Source: Psychrobacter sp. DAB_AL43B
Lineage (GTDB): Bacteria; Pseudomonadota; Gammaproteobacteria; Pseudomonadales; Moraxellaceae
NCBI RefSeq assembly: GCF_900168255.1
Contig: NZ_LT799838.1
Location: forward strand, 2,170,001 to 2,234,000
Length of the DNA: 64,000 nt
Reading direction: 5' to 3'
Part shown: in pieces, positions 17,505 to 28,143 of the stretch
How positions within the stretch are numbered: position 1 is the stretch's first letter
How the letters are laid out: each line of letters begins with the position of its first letter
Notes under the pieces: model-generated
What the model was told of the DNA's origin: nothing
Databases searched by the model: none
The model's input: the letters and a program-made list of their open reading frames with translations, nothing else
Position numbers and translations under genes: made by a program

Positions 17505-17942
17505 CTAGCCAAATTTCTCTAAAGGGACTATCTGCCCTTGGTAGCTAACGGTGGTATGTACAACTCTTCTTTTCGCTTGTGAAGAAGCAACAAAAAACGC
17601 TTCTCTAATAGCTTTAATTTCAATAGCTGTTAATCCATCAGCCAATTCTTCAGTTACATTAGCTACTGCAAAAGCACTCACTCCAAATGAATGCTTAGGA
17701 AATTTAAGGAGTAAATCAGTAAGCGCTTGTACTGTTTTAAGAAAATCTGCAACTACCATACGGCGATTACTAAAATTAGCATTGATTTGATGGCGTTTGC
17801 TACTATCATCTTTGTAGTAGCAAACGGTAATCAATTGATTGTTTGATAGCTCAATCTCGTATATCGGCGGCCGGAATAATTGTAATACATTATATTTTTT
17901 TGGAGTTTCTTTAAGATGCCTTTCATAAGTAGATAAGTTCAC
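17505..17942 (-). CDS. Hypothetical protein, unrecognised
   Basis: This 145-residue protein matches no family I recognise. It is probably cytoplasmic: there is no signal or hydrophobic helix. It seems to have a beta-rich first half (IYEIELSNNQLITVCYY) and a helical second half (VADFLKTVQALTDLLLKF, then IEIKAIREAFFVASSQ). It ends 12 bases before the DUF2804 gene starts, so the two are likely cotranscribed and may work together. A GAGAATGTT stretch before the ATG gives a weak ribosome-binding site. Confidence 0.6.
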   Translation of the reverse strand: MNLSTYERHLKETPKKYNVLQLFRPPIYEIELSNNQLITVCYYKDDSSKRHQINANFSNRRMVVADFLKTVQALTDLLLKFPKHSFGVSAFAVANVTEELADGLTAIEIKAIREAFFVASSQAKRRVVHTTVSYQGQIVPLEKFG

Positions 17943-18009
17943 AACATTCTCTTTTTATAAATACTAGTGTTTTAAGAGTTAAGACTGGAACATTACAACC
18001 GATCATTCA

Positions 18010-19242
18010 TTAAAAAATACGCTTATCGTCGACTGGCTTAGCAAACTTATCAATATTGGCTTCGATATTTTTAGCAATACTCAAATAATATGGCGCAAAC
18101 TCATCATCAACTAAGACGCTTGGCTCACCTTTATCCACTTGCGCGCGAATACCACTAGCGAGTGGTAGCTGCCCTAACAGTGGCACATGATATTGCTCAG
18201 CAATACGCTCGCCACCGCCAACACCAAAAATCGCTTCGGTATGATTACAGTTGCTACAAGTATGTAGCGCCATGTTTTCGACCACGCCAAGTACCGGAAT
18301 ATTGGTTTTATTAAACATCTCGATGCCTTTTTGCGCATCCAATAGCGCAATATGCTGCGGCGTCGTGACAATCACCGCACCGGTCACCGGAATGCGCTGT
18401 GCTAATGTTAGCTGAATATCGCCGGTACCTGGCGGCATATCAATCACCAAGTAATCTAACTGTGGCCAGTTGGTTTGATTGTATAGTTGCATCAAAGCAC
18501 CCGTCGCTTTAGGACCGCGCCACGCGACAGGCGTATTGTCGCCATCAAGTAGGCTACCAATCGATAACATCGCCATGCCATGAGCATTGATAGGAATGAA
18601 CTGTTCATTCTCTAGCTCAGGCTTTACCTGATCCACGCCTAGCATGGTCGGCATACTAGGGCCGTAAATATCCGCATCGAGCACGCCAACGCGGTTGCCT
18701 AGCTTTTGTAATGCTAAGGCAATATTGACCGTGGTGGTTGACTTACCGACGCCGCCTTTACCAGAGGCCACGACGATAATGTGGCGAATATGAGGATGTG
18801 GAGGAAGTGATGCTTGGGTAGGAGCCGCCTTAGTAATAGGTGGTTCTGCGTTTGGTGATTTTGTATTAGTGACGGGCTTCGATGTTGCTTTGTTATTATT
18901 ACTCATTGCATCAATAGTCTTAGGCATCTGCTTAGGCAAAGTTTTAGAATCCCCTTTGGCAGGCGCTGGCAGGCGCACATTCATATGAATGACCTTGATA
19001 CCGTGCGGATGTAGCAATTGTCCAAGTTCTTGCTGAATAATCTCCGGATCGCTAGCATGCGGCAAGCGCAAATCCAAAGTCAACTGGTCACCGGCGCGCT
19101 CAAGCCCCGTTACCATAGTAGCAACACTGGTACTACCAACCTGATAACCTAACAGTACCTTATCAACGGCACTATCAAGCTCAGCTTGCTGCTGCGGAGT
19201 CTCGGATTTTGAAGATCCTATTTTTTTTATAAAGTTAAACAT
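18010..19242 (-). CDS. apbC: Mrp/ApbC iron-sulfur cluster carrier ATPase
   Basis: This 410-residue P-loop NTPase of the Mrp/NBP35 family binds and transfers [4Fe-4S] clusters to apo-proteins in the cytoplasm. An N-terminal MIP18/DUF59-like domain (about 22-92) is joined by a Ser/Pro/Lys-rich linker (about 93-150) to the ATPase domain. The deviant Walker A is GKGGVGKST at 161-169, followed by DADIYGPSMPTMLG and PPGTGDIQLT. The cluster-binding CxxC is CSNC near residue 330. The linker is longer than in E. coli Mrp. It lies next to metG's usual partner family but not adjacent here: metG is 6 kb away. Confidence 0.92.
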   Translation of the reverse strand: MFNFIKKIGSSKSETPQQQAELDSAVDKVLLGYQVGSTSVATMVTGLERAGDQLTLDLRLPHASDPEIIQQELGQLLHPHGIKVIHMNVRLPAPAKGDSKTLPKQMPKTIDAMSNNNKATSKPVTNTKSPNAEPPITKAAPTQASLPPHPHIRHIIVVASGKGGVGKSTTTVNIALALQKLGNRVGVLDADIYGPSMPTMLGVDQVKPELENEQFIPINAHGMAMLSIGSLLDGDNTPVAWRGPKATGALMQLYNQTNWPQLDYLVIDMPPGTGDIQLTLAQRIPVTGAVIVTTPQHIALLDAQKGIEMFNKTNIPVLGVVENMALHTCSNCNHTEAIFGVGGGERIAEQYHVPLLGQLPLASGIRAQVDKGEPSVLVDDEFAPYYLSIAKNIEANIDKFAKPVDDKRIF

Positions 19243-19379
19243 AGCTACCTCTATAGATGGTTAAGTCTGGCAAATTCCAATGACGCTTTTTCAAATAATA
19301 TTTGAACGAAAAAATATATGCCGAAACGATTTAGCTAGACGGTTTTATGTATACAGTGTAGCTCAATGAGAGGTATAAA

Positions 19380-19435
19380 AAAACCACACTGTCAGTAGGT
19401 CTGTGCTTTGTACGATGTGTCTATACTGTGGTATA
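19380..19435 (-). terminator. Possible terminator of mgtE
   Basis: ACCACA at 19383-19388 pairs with TGTGGT at 19427-19432, and on the minus strand the hairpin is followed by a T run. The loop is long, so support is moderate. Confidence 0.4.
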
Positions 19436-19465
19436 TTTTCGCCGATTTCTATCTTTTAAACGACC

Positions 19466-20821
19466 TTAACCTATCGCCAAAAACTTTGAGGCAATAAATA
19501 GATAAATAAGCACGCCTGCCGCGTCACAAACTGATGTGATCAAAGGCGCACTGGCAGTGGCAGGATCAAAGCCCAGTTTGTTCAATATAAAAGGTAGACT
19601 CATACCAATCACACAACCAATCATAACCACGGACATCATACTCATTGCCAGCACTAAAGAGACAACGGCATCGCCACGCACATAACCGATGATTGAGATA
19701 GCCACCGCCATCGTAGCCCCGAGCATTAAGGCGACCATTGCTTCACGGCCTAGTAATGAAAACCAATCACGCATGACCACATCGCCAGTTGCCAAAGCAC
19801 GTACCATCAAGGTCGCCGACTGTGAGCCTGCATTACCACCGCTATCGACTAGCAATGGTAAGAAAAACACCAATACTAGGTTTGCTGCTATTACATCTTC
19901 AAATTTTGCAATGCTCAGCCCTGAAAGTAAGTTGCCAAATACTAAAAATACCAGCCAAAATACCCGCTTACGATATAAAACTCGAATACTGACATCTTTT
20001 AGACGACCTACCATCGTAGAGACACCGCCTGACTTATGAAAGTCATCGGTCGCCTCATCACTCGCCACATCCATCGCATCATCATGCGTGACAATACCGA
20101 CCAAAGCACCACTTGCATCGGTAATAGGCAAGGAGATTAAGTCATAGCGGGCGACGGTCTTAGCAACGTCCTCTTGATGATCATTCACATCACAAGATAT
20201 GACGGAGCTGAGCATAATGTCCTGAATTATCTGCTCTGGTGATGCTAAAATCAGTACTCTTAATGACACCACACCGAGCAGCTTACGGTCATCGTCAATC
20301 ACATAGGTATGATAAATGGTTTCAGCGTCGGGCGCTTCTAATCGTAATGCATCTAATGCTTCAGAGACAGTCATCTGAGCACCTAAAGTCGCATAGTCAG
20401 AGCTCATCAAGGCACCGGCAGTACGCTCTTCATAGGCAGATAAGCGTCGGATATCTTCGCGCTTTGCTTGTGCTAATGCCGGTAACAAGGCATCTCGTTG
20501 ATCTTGGCTTAGGTGCTTATATAAATCCGTACGCTCATCAGAAGGCATCTCACCTACTAGCTTCGCTAAGATAGCTCGAGGGAACACATAGGCCAGTTCA
20601 ACTTGAATATCCGCGTCTAAATAGGCAAATATCGTAGAACGATTGGGCAGCTGCTCTAACAATTGCCAAGCAAGTCTAGGCTCAATAAGTGCTATCACAT
20701 CAGCGATATCAATAGGACGTAACGTTTGAACTTCTTTAATCGCTTGCTCAAAATGCTGTTGCTCGATAGCACGGCTTAGTTTCGCTGCAAAACCCAACGC
20801 AAAATCTTTATTATTTATCAT
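19466..20821 (-). CDS. mgtE: MgtE-type magnesium transporter
   Basis: This 451-residue protein has the MgtE order: an N-terminal helical superhelix domain (about 1-120), two CBS domains (about 130-250) that sense cytoplasmic Mg2+, a connecting helix, and five C-terminal membrane helices that form the channel, with the signature PLLVDSGGNAGSQSATLMVRALATG. The start chosen is ATG at 20821 (MINNKDFALG) with AAGGG before it. An in-frame ATG at 20887 would read through the hairpin at 20861-20885 and adds 22 hydrophobic residues foreign to the family. The short distance between that hairpin and the start is odd and is discussed in the findings. Confidence 0.92.
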   Translation of the reverse strand: MINNKDFALGFAAKLSRAIEQQHFEQAIKEVQTLRPIDIADVIALIEPRLAWQLLEQLPNRSTIFAYLDADIQVELAYVFPRAILAKLVGEMPSDERTDLYKHLSQDQRDALLPALAQAKREDIRRLSAYEERTAGALMSSDYATLGAQMTVSEALDALRLEAPDAETIYHTYVIDDDRKLLGVVSLRVLILASPEQIIQDIMLSSVISCDVNDHQEDVAKTVARYDLISLPITDASGALVGIVTHDDAMDVASDEATDDFHKSGGVSTMVGRLKDVSIRVLYRKRVFWLVFLVFGNLLSGLSIAKFEDVIAANLVLVFFLPLLVDSGGNAGSQSATLMVRALATGDVVMRDWFSLLGREAMVALMLGATMAVAISIIGYVRGDAVVSLVLAMSMMSVVMIGCVIGMSLPFILNKLGFDPATASAPLITSVCDAAGVLIYLFIASKFLAIG

Positions 20822-20860
20822 TTTATCCCTTGCGCCCAAATCGATGCAGCAAGCGCTCAT

Positions 20861-20885
20861 AAAAAAGAGCCAATACAATTGGCTC
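20861..20885 (-). terminator. Terminator-like hairpin between bdhA and mgtE
   Basis: GAGCCAAT / ATTGGCTC with a 3-base loop is followed on the minus strand by six T. It lies 107 bases past the bdhA stop and only 40 bases before the mgtE start, so it either ends the bdhA operon or acts as a leader attenuator of mgtE. Confidence 0.85.
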
Positions 20886-20991
20886 AAGTTAATATAAAGC
20901 TAGATGCTACTGGATTGGTCTTTTTTTATCAAGCTTTGGGCTTTTTTAGCAAGCTAATGACTATTAAGCCAAAAAATACCAATCGAAACGA

Positions 20992-21801
<810 letters not shown>

Positions 21802-21918
21802 TTAATAATGGGTAATGATGTGTAGTAATGAATTGAAGCTATAAATAAGCCCCTAAAATATAGTGGCTCTTAAACAACGCATTAAGCAGCCTTTCTAACA
21901 TCCGATATAACATCAAAA

Positions 21919-22548
21919 CTATTGGGCAATATTCACTGGTGTTTTTTCTTGTAGCTCTTCAAAGCTAACACCTTCTGCTAGCTCAACCAGTTTCAATCCA
22001 TTCTCCGTCACATCAAGTACAGCAAGCTCAGTGATAATACGATCGACCACCCCTTTACCCGTCAATGGCAGCTCGCAATTGGCTAGAATTTTTGGTTCAC
22101 CGTGTTTATTAACTTGCTCCATCAATACAATGACGCGCTGCACGCCTGCAACTAAGTCCATCGCGCCGCCCATACCTTTGACCATCTTTTTGGGAATCAT
22201 CCAGTTCGCCAAATCACCATGCTCTGAGACTTCCATCGCGCCCAATATCGCAAGGTTAACATGCCCGCCACGAATCATCGCAAACGACTCTGAACTACTG
22301 AAATAACTGGCACCTGATTCTGCGGTCACGGTTTGCTTGCCAGCGTTAATCAAATCGGCATCTACGTTTTCTGCCGTTGGAAACTCGCCAATACCTAACA
22401 AGCCGTTTTCTGACTGTAGCCAAACATCTACGTCTTCAGGTATATAGTTGGCCACTAAAGTGGGTAGACCGATGCCTAAATTTACATAATAGCCATCTTG
22501 TAGCTCTTGTGCGGCACGCTGTGCCATCTGCTCTCTTGTCCATGCCAT
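21919..22548 (-). CDS. scoB: 3-oxoacid (acetoacetate) CoA-transferase, subunit B
   Basis: This 209-residue beta subunit pairs with the A subunit encoded just upstream to move CoA from succinyl-CoA (or another donor) to acetoacetate. The catalytic Glu lies in SENGLLGIG near residue 48, the signature of family I CoA-transferase B subunits. [26 protein letters not shown] and GMGGAMDLV are also characteristic. It is spaced 99 bases from scoA and 126 bases from bdhA, each with its own ribosome-binding site (AAGGAAG before this ATG). Confidence 0.93.
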   Translation of the reverse strand: MAWTREQMAQRAAQELQDGYYVNLGIGLPTLVANYIPEDVDVWLQSENGLLGIGEFPTAENVDADLINAGKQTVTAESGASYFSSSESFAMIRGGHVNLAILGAMEVSEHGDLANWMIPKKMVKGMGGAMDLVAGVQRVIVLMEQVNKHGEPKILANCELPLTGKGVVDRIITELAVLDVTENGLKLVELAEGVSFEELQEKTPVNIAQ

Positions 22549-22647
22549 GGTAACTTCCTTATTCTTTACAATATTCTATTATTATTAATCTAAAAACTTG
22601 GTAAATATTTTTATAAATTCTTTGACTAAGTTTTTAAGCTCAAGGGT

Positions 22648-23361
22648 TTAAGCACCTTCGACTGCTTTAGTCGTGGTTTTTTCGATACGCTTTTCAGGGT
22701 TACTATTTAATACGATACGCTGCACAAAAATACCCGGTAGATGAATTTCATCAGGATTGAGCGTGCCCGTCTCTACGATTTCTTCCACTTCAACAATGGT
22801 AATCTTGCCAGCCATCGCGCAGTCTGGATTGAAGTTACGCGCGGTTTTATTAAAGATTAAGTTCCCTGCTTTATCGGCTTTTTGCGCTTTGATAAGCGAC
22901 ACATCGGCACGTAATGAATGCTCAAGTACATAAGTACGACCGTCAAAATCGCGCGTTTCTTTGCCTTCAGCGACTTGTGTGCCGACGCCAGTTGCGGTAT
23001 AGAATGCAGGAATACCTGCACCGCCTGAACGTAACTTTTCAGCCAATGTGCCTTGCGGTGTCAGCTCGACTTCCAACTCGCCTGCCAAGTATTGACGCTC
23101 AAACTCTTTATTCTCGCCAACATACGATGAGATCATTTTTTTGATTTGGCGAGTTTGTAATAACAGTCCTAAGCCAAATTCATCGATACCGGCGTTATTA
23201 CTGATACAGGTCAAATCTTTAACACCGCTATCGCGCAGTGCTTCAATTAATGCTTCAGGAATACCGCACAGACCAAAACCGCCGATAGCGAGAGTTTGTC
23301 CATCACTAACGATACCTTTTAACGCCTCTTCGGCACTGCTATATACTTTTGATTGACTCAT
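22648..23361 (-). CDS. scoA: 3-oxoacid (acetoacetate) CoA-transferase, subunit A
   Basis: This is the 237-residue alpha subunit of the heteromeric enzyme. It shows [10 protein letters not shown] near the N-terminus, SNNAG, the pair [16 protein letters not shown], and RTARNFNP-like [11 protein letters not shown], all typical. The start is ATG at 23361 ([12 protein letters not shown]), preceded by GGAGATAAGC. The longer frame starting at 23397 runs through that ribosome-binding site. It is the first gene of the operon. The divergent permease starts 351 bases away, and both promoters must lie between them. Confidence 0.92.
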   Translation of the reverse strand: MSQSKVYSSAEEALKGIVSDGQTLAIGGFGLCGIPEALIEALRDSGVKDLTCISNNAGIDEFGLGLLLQTRQIKKMISSYVGENKEFERQYLAGELEVELTPQGTLAEKLRSGGAGIPAFYTATGVGTQVAEGKETRDFDGRTYVLEHSLRADVSLIKAQKADKAGNLIFNKTARNFNPDCAMAGKITIVEVEEIVETGTLNPDEIHLPGIFVQRIVLNSNPEKRIEKTTTKAVEGA

Positions 23362-23712
23362 GCTTATCTCCTTGCAAGTCTCATTTTTATTATTCATAAC
23401 TGATTTTTGCGTATGTAAACCACTAGACCATTCATCATTTTTGTATTTATATTAATACATTTTCTATCGATATATTATAAAAACAATACCTCTGATAACT
23501 TAACATATTATTCTAGCAGCGACTAGAGAATAATATGAAGCTCATATAAGGTAGTGCAGCTTGAGCAATATAGAATAGAATAGATCACTACCCTACTTAT
23601 CTAGAATTATGTTTGATAAAATACGTTAAATCATCCGTTATGTTTAATTTTATTGACCTATTTCTCTGTGCCCTGCATAATCTCAGGCTTAACTTAGCCA
23701 AGGAGGGCGGTC
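23362..23712. other. Divergent promoter region of the 3-hydroxybutyrate locus
   Basis: This 351-bp region separates scoA (-) from the permease (+). It is AT-rich in its first half and has no reading frame of note. A regulator-binding site is expected, but I could not identify a clear palindrome. Confidence 0.5.
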
Positions 23713-25128
23713 ATGTTCAGTACATTTGCTATCGTTATTACTTTGTTATTATTGATGTTCTTTGCTTATCGCGGCTATTCCGTGCTGATTTTGGCACCGA
23801 TTATGGCCGCTTTAGCGGTACTACTTTCAGGTGACTTTCTAAGCACTATTCCCGCCTATACCGATGTATTTATGGGCGCATTGAGTGGATTCTTACTCAA
23901 ATTCTTTCCTATCTTCTTATTGGGTGCACTTTTTGGGCGTTTGATGGCGGACTCTGGCGCAGCAACAGCGATTGCCAATACTGTGGTCGAAAAGCTTGGT
24001 GCCAGCAAAGCTATTCTGTCAGTGATTCTAGTTTGTGGCATTTTGACCTATGGCGGCGTGTCGTTATTTGTCGTGGCATTTGCCATTTATCCAATCGCCA
24101 AAGACTTGTTTAAAGCCGCAGATATTCCTAAGCGCTTGATTCCAGCAGCGATTGCGCTAGGTTCATTCACCTTTACTATGACGGCATTACCAGGCACACC
24201 CGCTATTCAGAATGCCATTCCGATTCCTTATTACAATACCAACGTATTTGCCGCGCCTATTTTGGGTATCATCGGCGGTACTATCATGTTTATCTGTGGT
24301 TGGTTATGGTTGCAGTCACGAGCCCGCAAAGCCAATGCAGCAGGTGAAGGTTACGGTCAGCATGATGATAGTGATGTGGGCGCTATTGGTGGAACTACAA
24401 CGGACACTAATTTGCTCAGTACGCATCATACGTCATTTACCGTTGCTATGATTCCATTGGTCTTGGTTATCGGTCTAAACGCTTTATTGACTTACTTCAT
24501 CTTCCCATCGATGGACTTTAGTGGCTTACAGACCCAGTTCCCAGACTTGAATATCGCAGGCTCACTCGGGCTGTGGTCGATTATTATCTCATTGGTTGTA
24601 GCTTGTGTGGTGCTAATCGTCATGCGTATCGGTCATTGGACAAATCTGCAAAAAACCATCAACCGTGGTACTTATGATTCGATGTTGCCAATCTTTAATA
24701 CGGCATCTGAAGTAGGCTATGGTGCAGTGATTGCCTCATTGGCAGGCTTCCTCATCATTCGTGATAGTATTTTAAATCTTACTCCTGGTAATCCATTGAT
24801 TTCAGAAGCCGTCGCTATGACCACGCTGGCTGGTATTACTGGTTCATCGTCTGGTGGTTTGAGTATTGCGCTATCAACATTGGGTGAAGATTATCTAAGA
24901 ATGGCAGTCGCCGCTGGTATTGATCCAGAGCTGATGCACCGAGTCGCTGTGATGGCAGCGGGTGGTTTAGATACCTTGCCACACAGTGGCGCAGTCATTA
25001 CCTTACTGGCGATTTGTGGTCTGACGCATAAACAATCCTATTTGAACGTGGCAATGGTCACCATGGTTATTCCACTGATTGCCGTAGCAGTAGTCATTAC
25101 TTTAGGTACGCTGTTTGGGTCATTCTAA
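23713..25128 (+). CDS. GntP-family permease, probably for 3-hydroxybutyrate
   Basis: This 471-residue membrane protein has about 12 hydrophobic helices. The segment FLLKFFPIFLLGALFGRLM, the motif ALPGTPAIQNAIP, and GITGSSSGGLSIAL place it in the GntP family of proton symporters for gluconate and other hydroxy acids. The family contains D-beta-hydroxybutyrate permeases, and its position divergent from scoA-scoB-bdhA favours that substrate over gluconate. That substrate is an inference from context. The start ATG at 23713 is preceded by AAGGAGGGCGG, a very strong ribosome-binding site. A terminator follows at 25195. Confidence 0.87.
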   Translation: MFSTFAIVITLLLLMFFAYRGYSVLILAPIMAALAVLLSGDFLSTIPAYTDVFMGALSGFLLKFFPIFLLGALFGRLMADSGAATAIANTVVEKLGASKAILSVILVCGILTYGGVSLFVVAFAIYPIAKDLFKAADIPKRLIPAAIALGSFTFTMTALPGTPAIQNAIPIPYYNTNVFAAPILGIIGGTIMFICGWLWLQSRARKANAAGEGYGQHDDSDVGAIGGTTTDTNLLSTHHTSFTVAMIPLVLVIGLNALLTYFIFPSMDFSGLQTQFPDLNIAGSLGLWSIIISLVVACVVLIVMRIGHWTNLQKTINRGTYDSMLPIFNTASEVGYGAVIASLAGFLIIRDSILNLTPGNPLISEAVAMTTLAGITGSSSGGLSIALSTLGEDYLRMAVAAGIDPELMHRVAVMAAGGLDTLPHSGAVITLLAICGLTHKQSYLNVAMVTMVIPLIAVAVVITLGTLFGSF

Positions 25129-25194
25129 TTTGCTTAAATGAATCCATAATGAGTAGCTATAAATCATTAGATTTCATGATTATCACTTAATACT

Positions 25195-25229
25195 AAAAAC
25201 CCACTGAGCAATTACTTGGTGGGTTTTTT
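25195..25229 (+). terminator. Terminator after the GntP-family permease
   Basis: AAAACCCAC / GTGGGTTTTTT forms a stem with a loop of about 15 bases, 67 bases past the stop. The rest of the 25129-25433 gap holds no gene; it must contain the metG promoter. Confidence 0.8.
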
Positions 25230-25433
25230 ATGGCGGTTCGATCATGGTTAACTATAGACAGTATGACTATCGACGTCTCATAAAAGAATGACACTTCTAT
25301 AGGTCGTGTAGAGTTAATTACCGTATTAATTACTGAGGAATATCACAAATTTAGCCGAATTACGGTATCATAGGCACACTTTTTTAATTTCTATTGATAA
25401 TCAATCCGTTCATATAAAAATATAGGTGATTTT

Positions 25434-27536
25434 GTGCGTGAGATTCTAGTAACCAGTGCCCTGCCCTACGCCAATGGTGACATCCATTTGGGGCATCTTG
25501 TAGAGTATATCCAAACTGATATTTGGGTGCGAGCGATGAAGGCGCAAGGTCATCAGGTCACTTATGTTTGCGCTGATGACGCTCATGGTACGGCCATCAT
25601 GCTCAAAGCCGAAGACAATGGCATCACTCCAGAGCAGCAAATTGCCAATGTGCAAGCCGCACATGAGGCTGATTTCGCTAAATTTTTAATTAATTTTGAT
25701 AATTATCACTCAACCCATTCTGCAGAAAACAAAGAATGCTCTGAGCTGATTTATCGTCGCCTTAGAGACGCTGGGCATATCTCTACCCGCGACGTCGAGC
25801 AACTATTTGATCCTGAAAAACAACTGTTTTTAGCCGATCGTTTTGTCAAAGGCACTTGCCCTGAATGTGATTCGCCAGACCAATATGGTGATAACTGTGA
25901 AGTATGTGGTACTACCTATGATGCAACAGACCTGAAAGACCCGCATTCAACGTTATCAAATGCCACGCCTGTGCTTAAAACCTCTAAGCATTATTTCTTT
26001 GACTTGCCTGAGTTTGAGCAATTCTTAAAAGATTGGACGCGTAGTGACAATCGCCTGCAAGTGTCGGTCGCCAACAAACTACAAGAATGGTTTGACGCTG
26101 GACTGACCAGTTGGGATATCTCGCGCGATGCACCCTACTTTGGCTTTCAGATTCCAGATACCCCAAGCGATGAGCCAGACAAATATTTCTATGTCTGGCT
26201 TGATGCGCCTGTCGGTTACATGGCAAGCTTTAAGAACTTGTGTGATAAGCGTGCTGGTACCGAAAACGAATTGGACTTTGACCGTTACTGGATGCAAGAA
26301 AACGAGCATAAAACTGAGGTTTATCACTTCATTGGTAAAGATATCGTTTATTTTCATGCGCTATTTTGGCCAGCAATGCTTGCCGGTAGTGAGTTCCGTA
26401 CGCCAACCGGTGTCTTTGCTCACGGTTTCTTAATGGTTAATGGCGAAAAAATGAGTAAGTCACGCGGCACTTTTATTAAGGCTGACACTTACGCTGAGCA
26501 TCTACATCCTGAATATCTGCGTTATTATTTTGCCAGCAAGTTGTCTGACAAAGTTGAAGATATCAACCTTGATCTAGAAGACTTTATGCAAAAGGTCAAT
26601 TCTGACTTAGTCGGTAAAGTGGTCAATATTGCCAGTCGCAGCGCTGGGTTTTTGGTCAAAAAATACGACGGCATGCTCACAGAGGTTTGTGCAGAGCCGC
26701 GGTTGTTAGAAGATATCACCAAAACCGGTGACGAGATTGCCGCCGCTTATGAAAACCGCGAGTTTTCACGCGCCATGCGCTTAATCATGCAATGTGCGGA
26801 CAAAGCGAATGAGTATATCGACGAGAAAAAACCATGGTCACTTGCTAAGCAAGAAGGCTCAGAGCAAGAAGTTCAAGACGTCTGCTCGGTGGCGATTAAT
26901 ATCTTCCGTCAATTAATGGTATATCTTGCGCCCGTATTGCCTGAGCTGACCGCCAATGCCAAAGAATTTTTAAACATTGATGACTTAAGTTTTGCCAGTC
27001 GTAATGAGTGGTTACTTGGTCATAAAATCAGTAAATTCAAACCGCTGATGCAGCGTATTGAAGAAAAAGACATAGCAGCAATGGTTGAGGACTCAAAAGC
27101 ATCATTAGGCATAACGGCGACACCAACCGCTGCTCAAGACGCAAAACCAGTGGCTAAAAACACTCAGCCAGCAGCGAAAGATACTGATGCAAGTGCAGAG
27201 CAAGCCGATTACATTGGTATTGAAGACTTTGCCAAAGTTGAAATGAAAGTGGCTCATGTCATAGCATGTAACTATGTCGAAGGTGCTGATAAGCTACTGC
27301 AATTTACCTTAGATGTAGGTGAAGGTCAGCCGCGCAATGTCTTTAGCGGTATTCGTAAATTTTATGAGCCTGAGCAATTGCTTGATAAAAAGGTGATTTG
27401 CGTGACCAATCTTGCGCCGCGTAAGATGAAGTTTGGTATCTCAGAAGGCATGGTGTTATCGACAGGCAATCCAAAAACTCAGCTAACAGTCGTTACACTA
27501 CCTGATAACTGTGTTATCGGTGATGTACTGGCCTAA
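25434..27536 (+). CDS. metG: Methionyl-tRNA synthetase
   Basis: This 700-residue class I synthetase charges tRNA-Met. The HIGH-type motif is HLGH at residues 18-21, and the KMSKS motif is present exactly at about 339-343. A zinc-knuckle insertion carries Cys pairs CPEC and CEVC near 143-158. The C-terminal tRNA-binding (EMAP/Trbp111-like) domain begins after a low-complexity Ala/Lys/Thr linker at about 555-590, with the segment [17 protein letters not shown]. The start codon is GTG at 25434, preceded by TAGGTG. Length and layout match the dimeric gammaproteobacterial enzyme. Confidence 0.96.
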   Translation: MREILVTSALPYANGDIHLGHLVEYIQTDIWVRAMKAQGHQVTYVCADDAHGTAIMLKAEDNGITPEQQIANVQAAHEADFAKFLINFDNYHSTHSAENKECSELIYRRLRDAGHISTRDVEQLFDPEKQLFLADRFVKGTCPECDSPDQYGDNCEVCGTTYDATDLKDPHSTLSNATPVLKTSKHYFFDLPEFEQFLKDWTRSDNRLQVSVANKLQEWFDAGLTSWDISRDAPYFGFQIPDTPSDEPDKYFYVWLDAPVGYMASFKNLCDKRAGTENELDFDRYWMQENEHKTEVYHFIGKDIVYFHALFWPAMLAGSEFRTPTGVFAHGFLMVNGEKMSKSRGTFIKADTYAEHLHPEYLRYYFASKLSDKVEDINLDLEDFMQKVNSDLVGKVVNIASRSAGFLVKKYDGMLTEVCAEPRLLEDITKTGDEIAAAYENREFSRAMRLIMQCADKANEYIDEKKPWSLAKQEGSEQEVQDVCSVAINIFRQLMVYLAPVLPELTANAKEFLNIDDLSFASRNEWLLGHKISKFKPLMQRIEEKDIAAMVEDSKASLGITATPTAAQDAKPVAKNTQPAAKDTDASAEQADYIGIEDFAKVEMKVAHVIACNYVEGADKLLQFTLDVGEGQPRNVFSGIRKFYEPEQLLDKKVICVTNLAPRKMKFGISEGMVLSTGNPKTQLTVVTLPDNCVIGDVLA

Positions 27537-27579
27537 ATAGCATTGTTATTACTGATGCATTGAATAATGGAGAATAACA

Positions 27580-27864
27580 ATGGTATTGCTAAGACTGTTG
27601 GCAGATATTCTCCTTTATTTAACCTTTGGCTTACTTGTTTATTGGTTTTTTAGCAACGATATAACCGCTCTATGGATTGCTATTAGCAGCGGTATTATTA
27701 GCGCCTTATTATTCATATATACGGCGGATATAAATCGCTCACGACGTTACCGTCATTCAGAGCCTTCGCATATATGGGATTGGTTTGACTTTATTGATAT
27801 AGTCGAGATTCCATTGCGCTTGCTTTGGTGGTTATTTAGCAATATATGGCGTATTTTTGATTAA
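27580..27864 (+). CDS. Small hypothetical membrane protein
   Basis: This 94-residue protein has two predicted transmembrane helices (about 4-23 and 28-48) and an aromatic-rich C-terminal amphipathic part (IWDWFDFIDIVEIPLRLLWWLF). A good ribosome-binding site, GGAG, precedes the ATG, and a strong terminator follows at 27886. It lies 43 bases after metG and may be cotranscribed with it. I do not recognise a family. Confidence 0.65.
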   Translation: MVLLRLLADILLYLTFGLLVYWFFSNDITALWIAISSGIISALLFIYTADINRSRRYRHSEPSHIWDWFDFIDIVEIPLRLLWWLFSNIWRIFD

Positions 27865-27885
27865 TAACCAAACAACAAACTTAAC

Positions 27886-27921
27886 CATAAAAAAGATGTC
27901 CTAGGTGGCATCTTTTTTATG
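27886..27921 (+). terminator. Terminator after the metG region
   Basis: CCATAAAAAAGATG ... CATCTTTTTTATGG forms an almost perfect long stem around CCTAGG-type bases, 22 bases past the stop at 27864. Confidence 0.85.
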
Positions 27922-28143
27922 GTTAAAATAAATGAGAAATCATTTAATAAAACACTCAACACACTCCTTATTAATACTCGTGACGAATACGCTTCAATTT
28001 CTTATTGCCATAAGTTACATTACTGTCATAATATGAACGTAATGATCTATGGATTGATCACTTTGATGTTAGCCCGTTATCTCAGTATACGCATAGCATT
28101 GACTCGGGTAACCTGCATTTTCTAACCTACGAGCCAGAATAAA

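Noticed and set aside
27919-28125. 68-codon frame before the first binding-protein gene
   Set aside because: It starts inside a terminator hairpin, has no ribosome-binding site and low-complexity composition.
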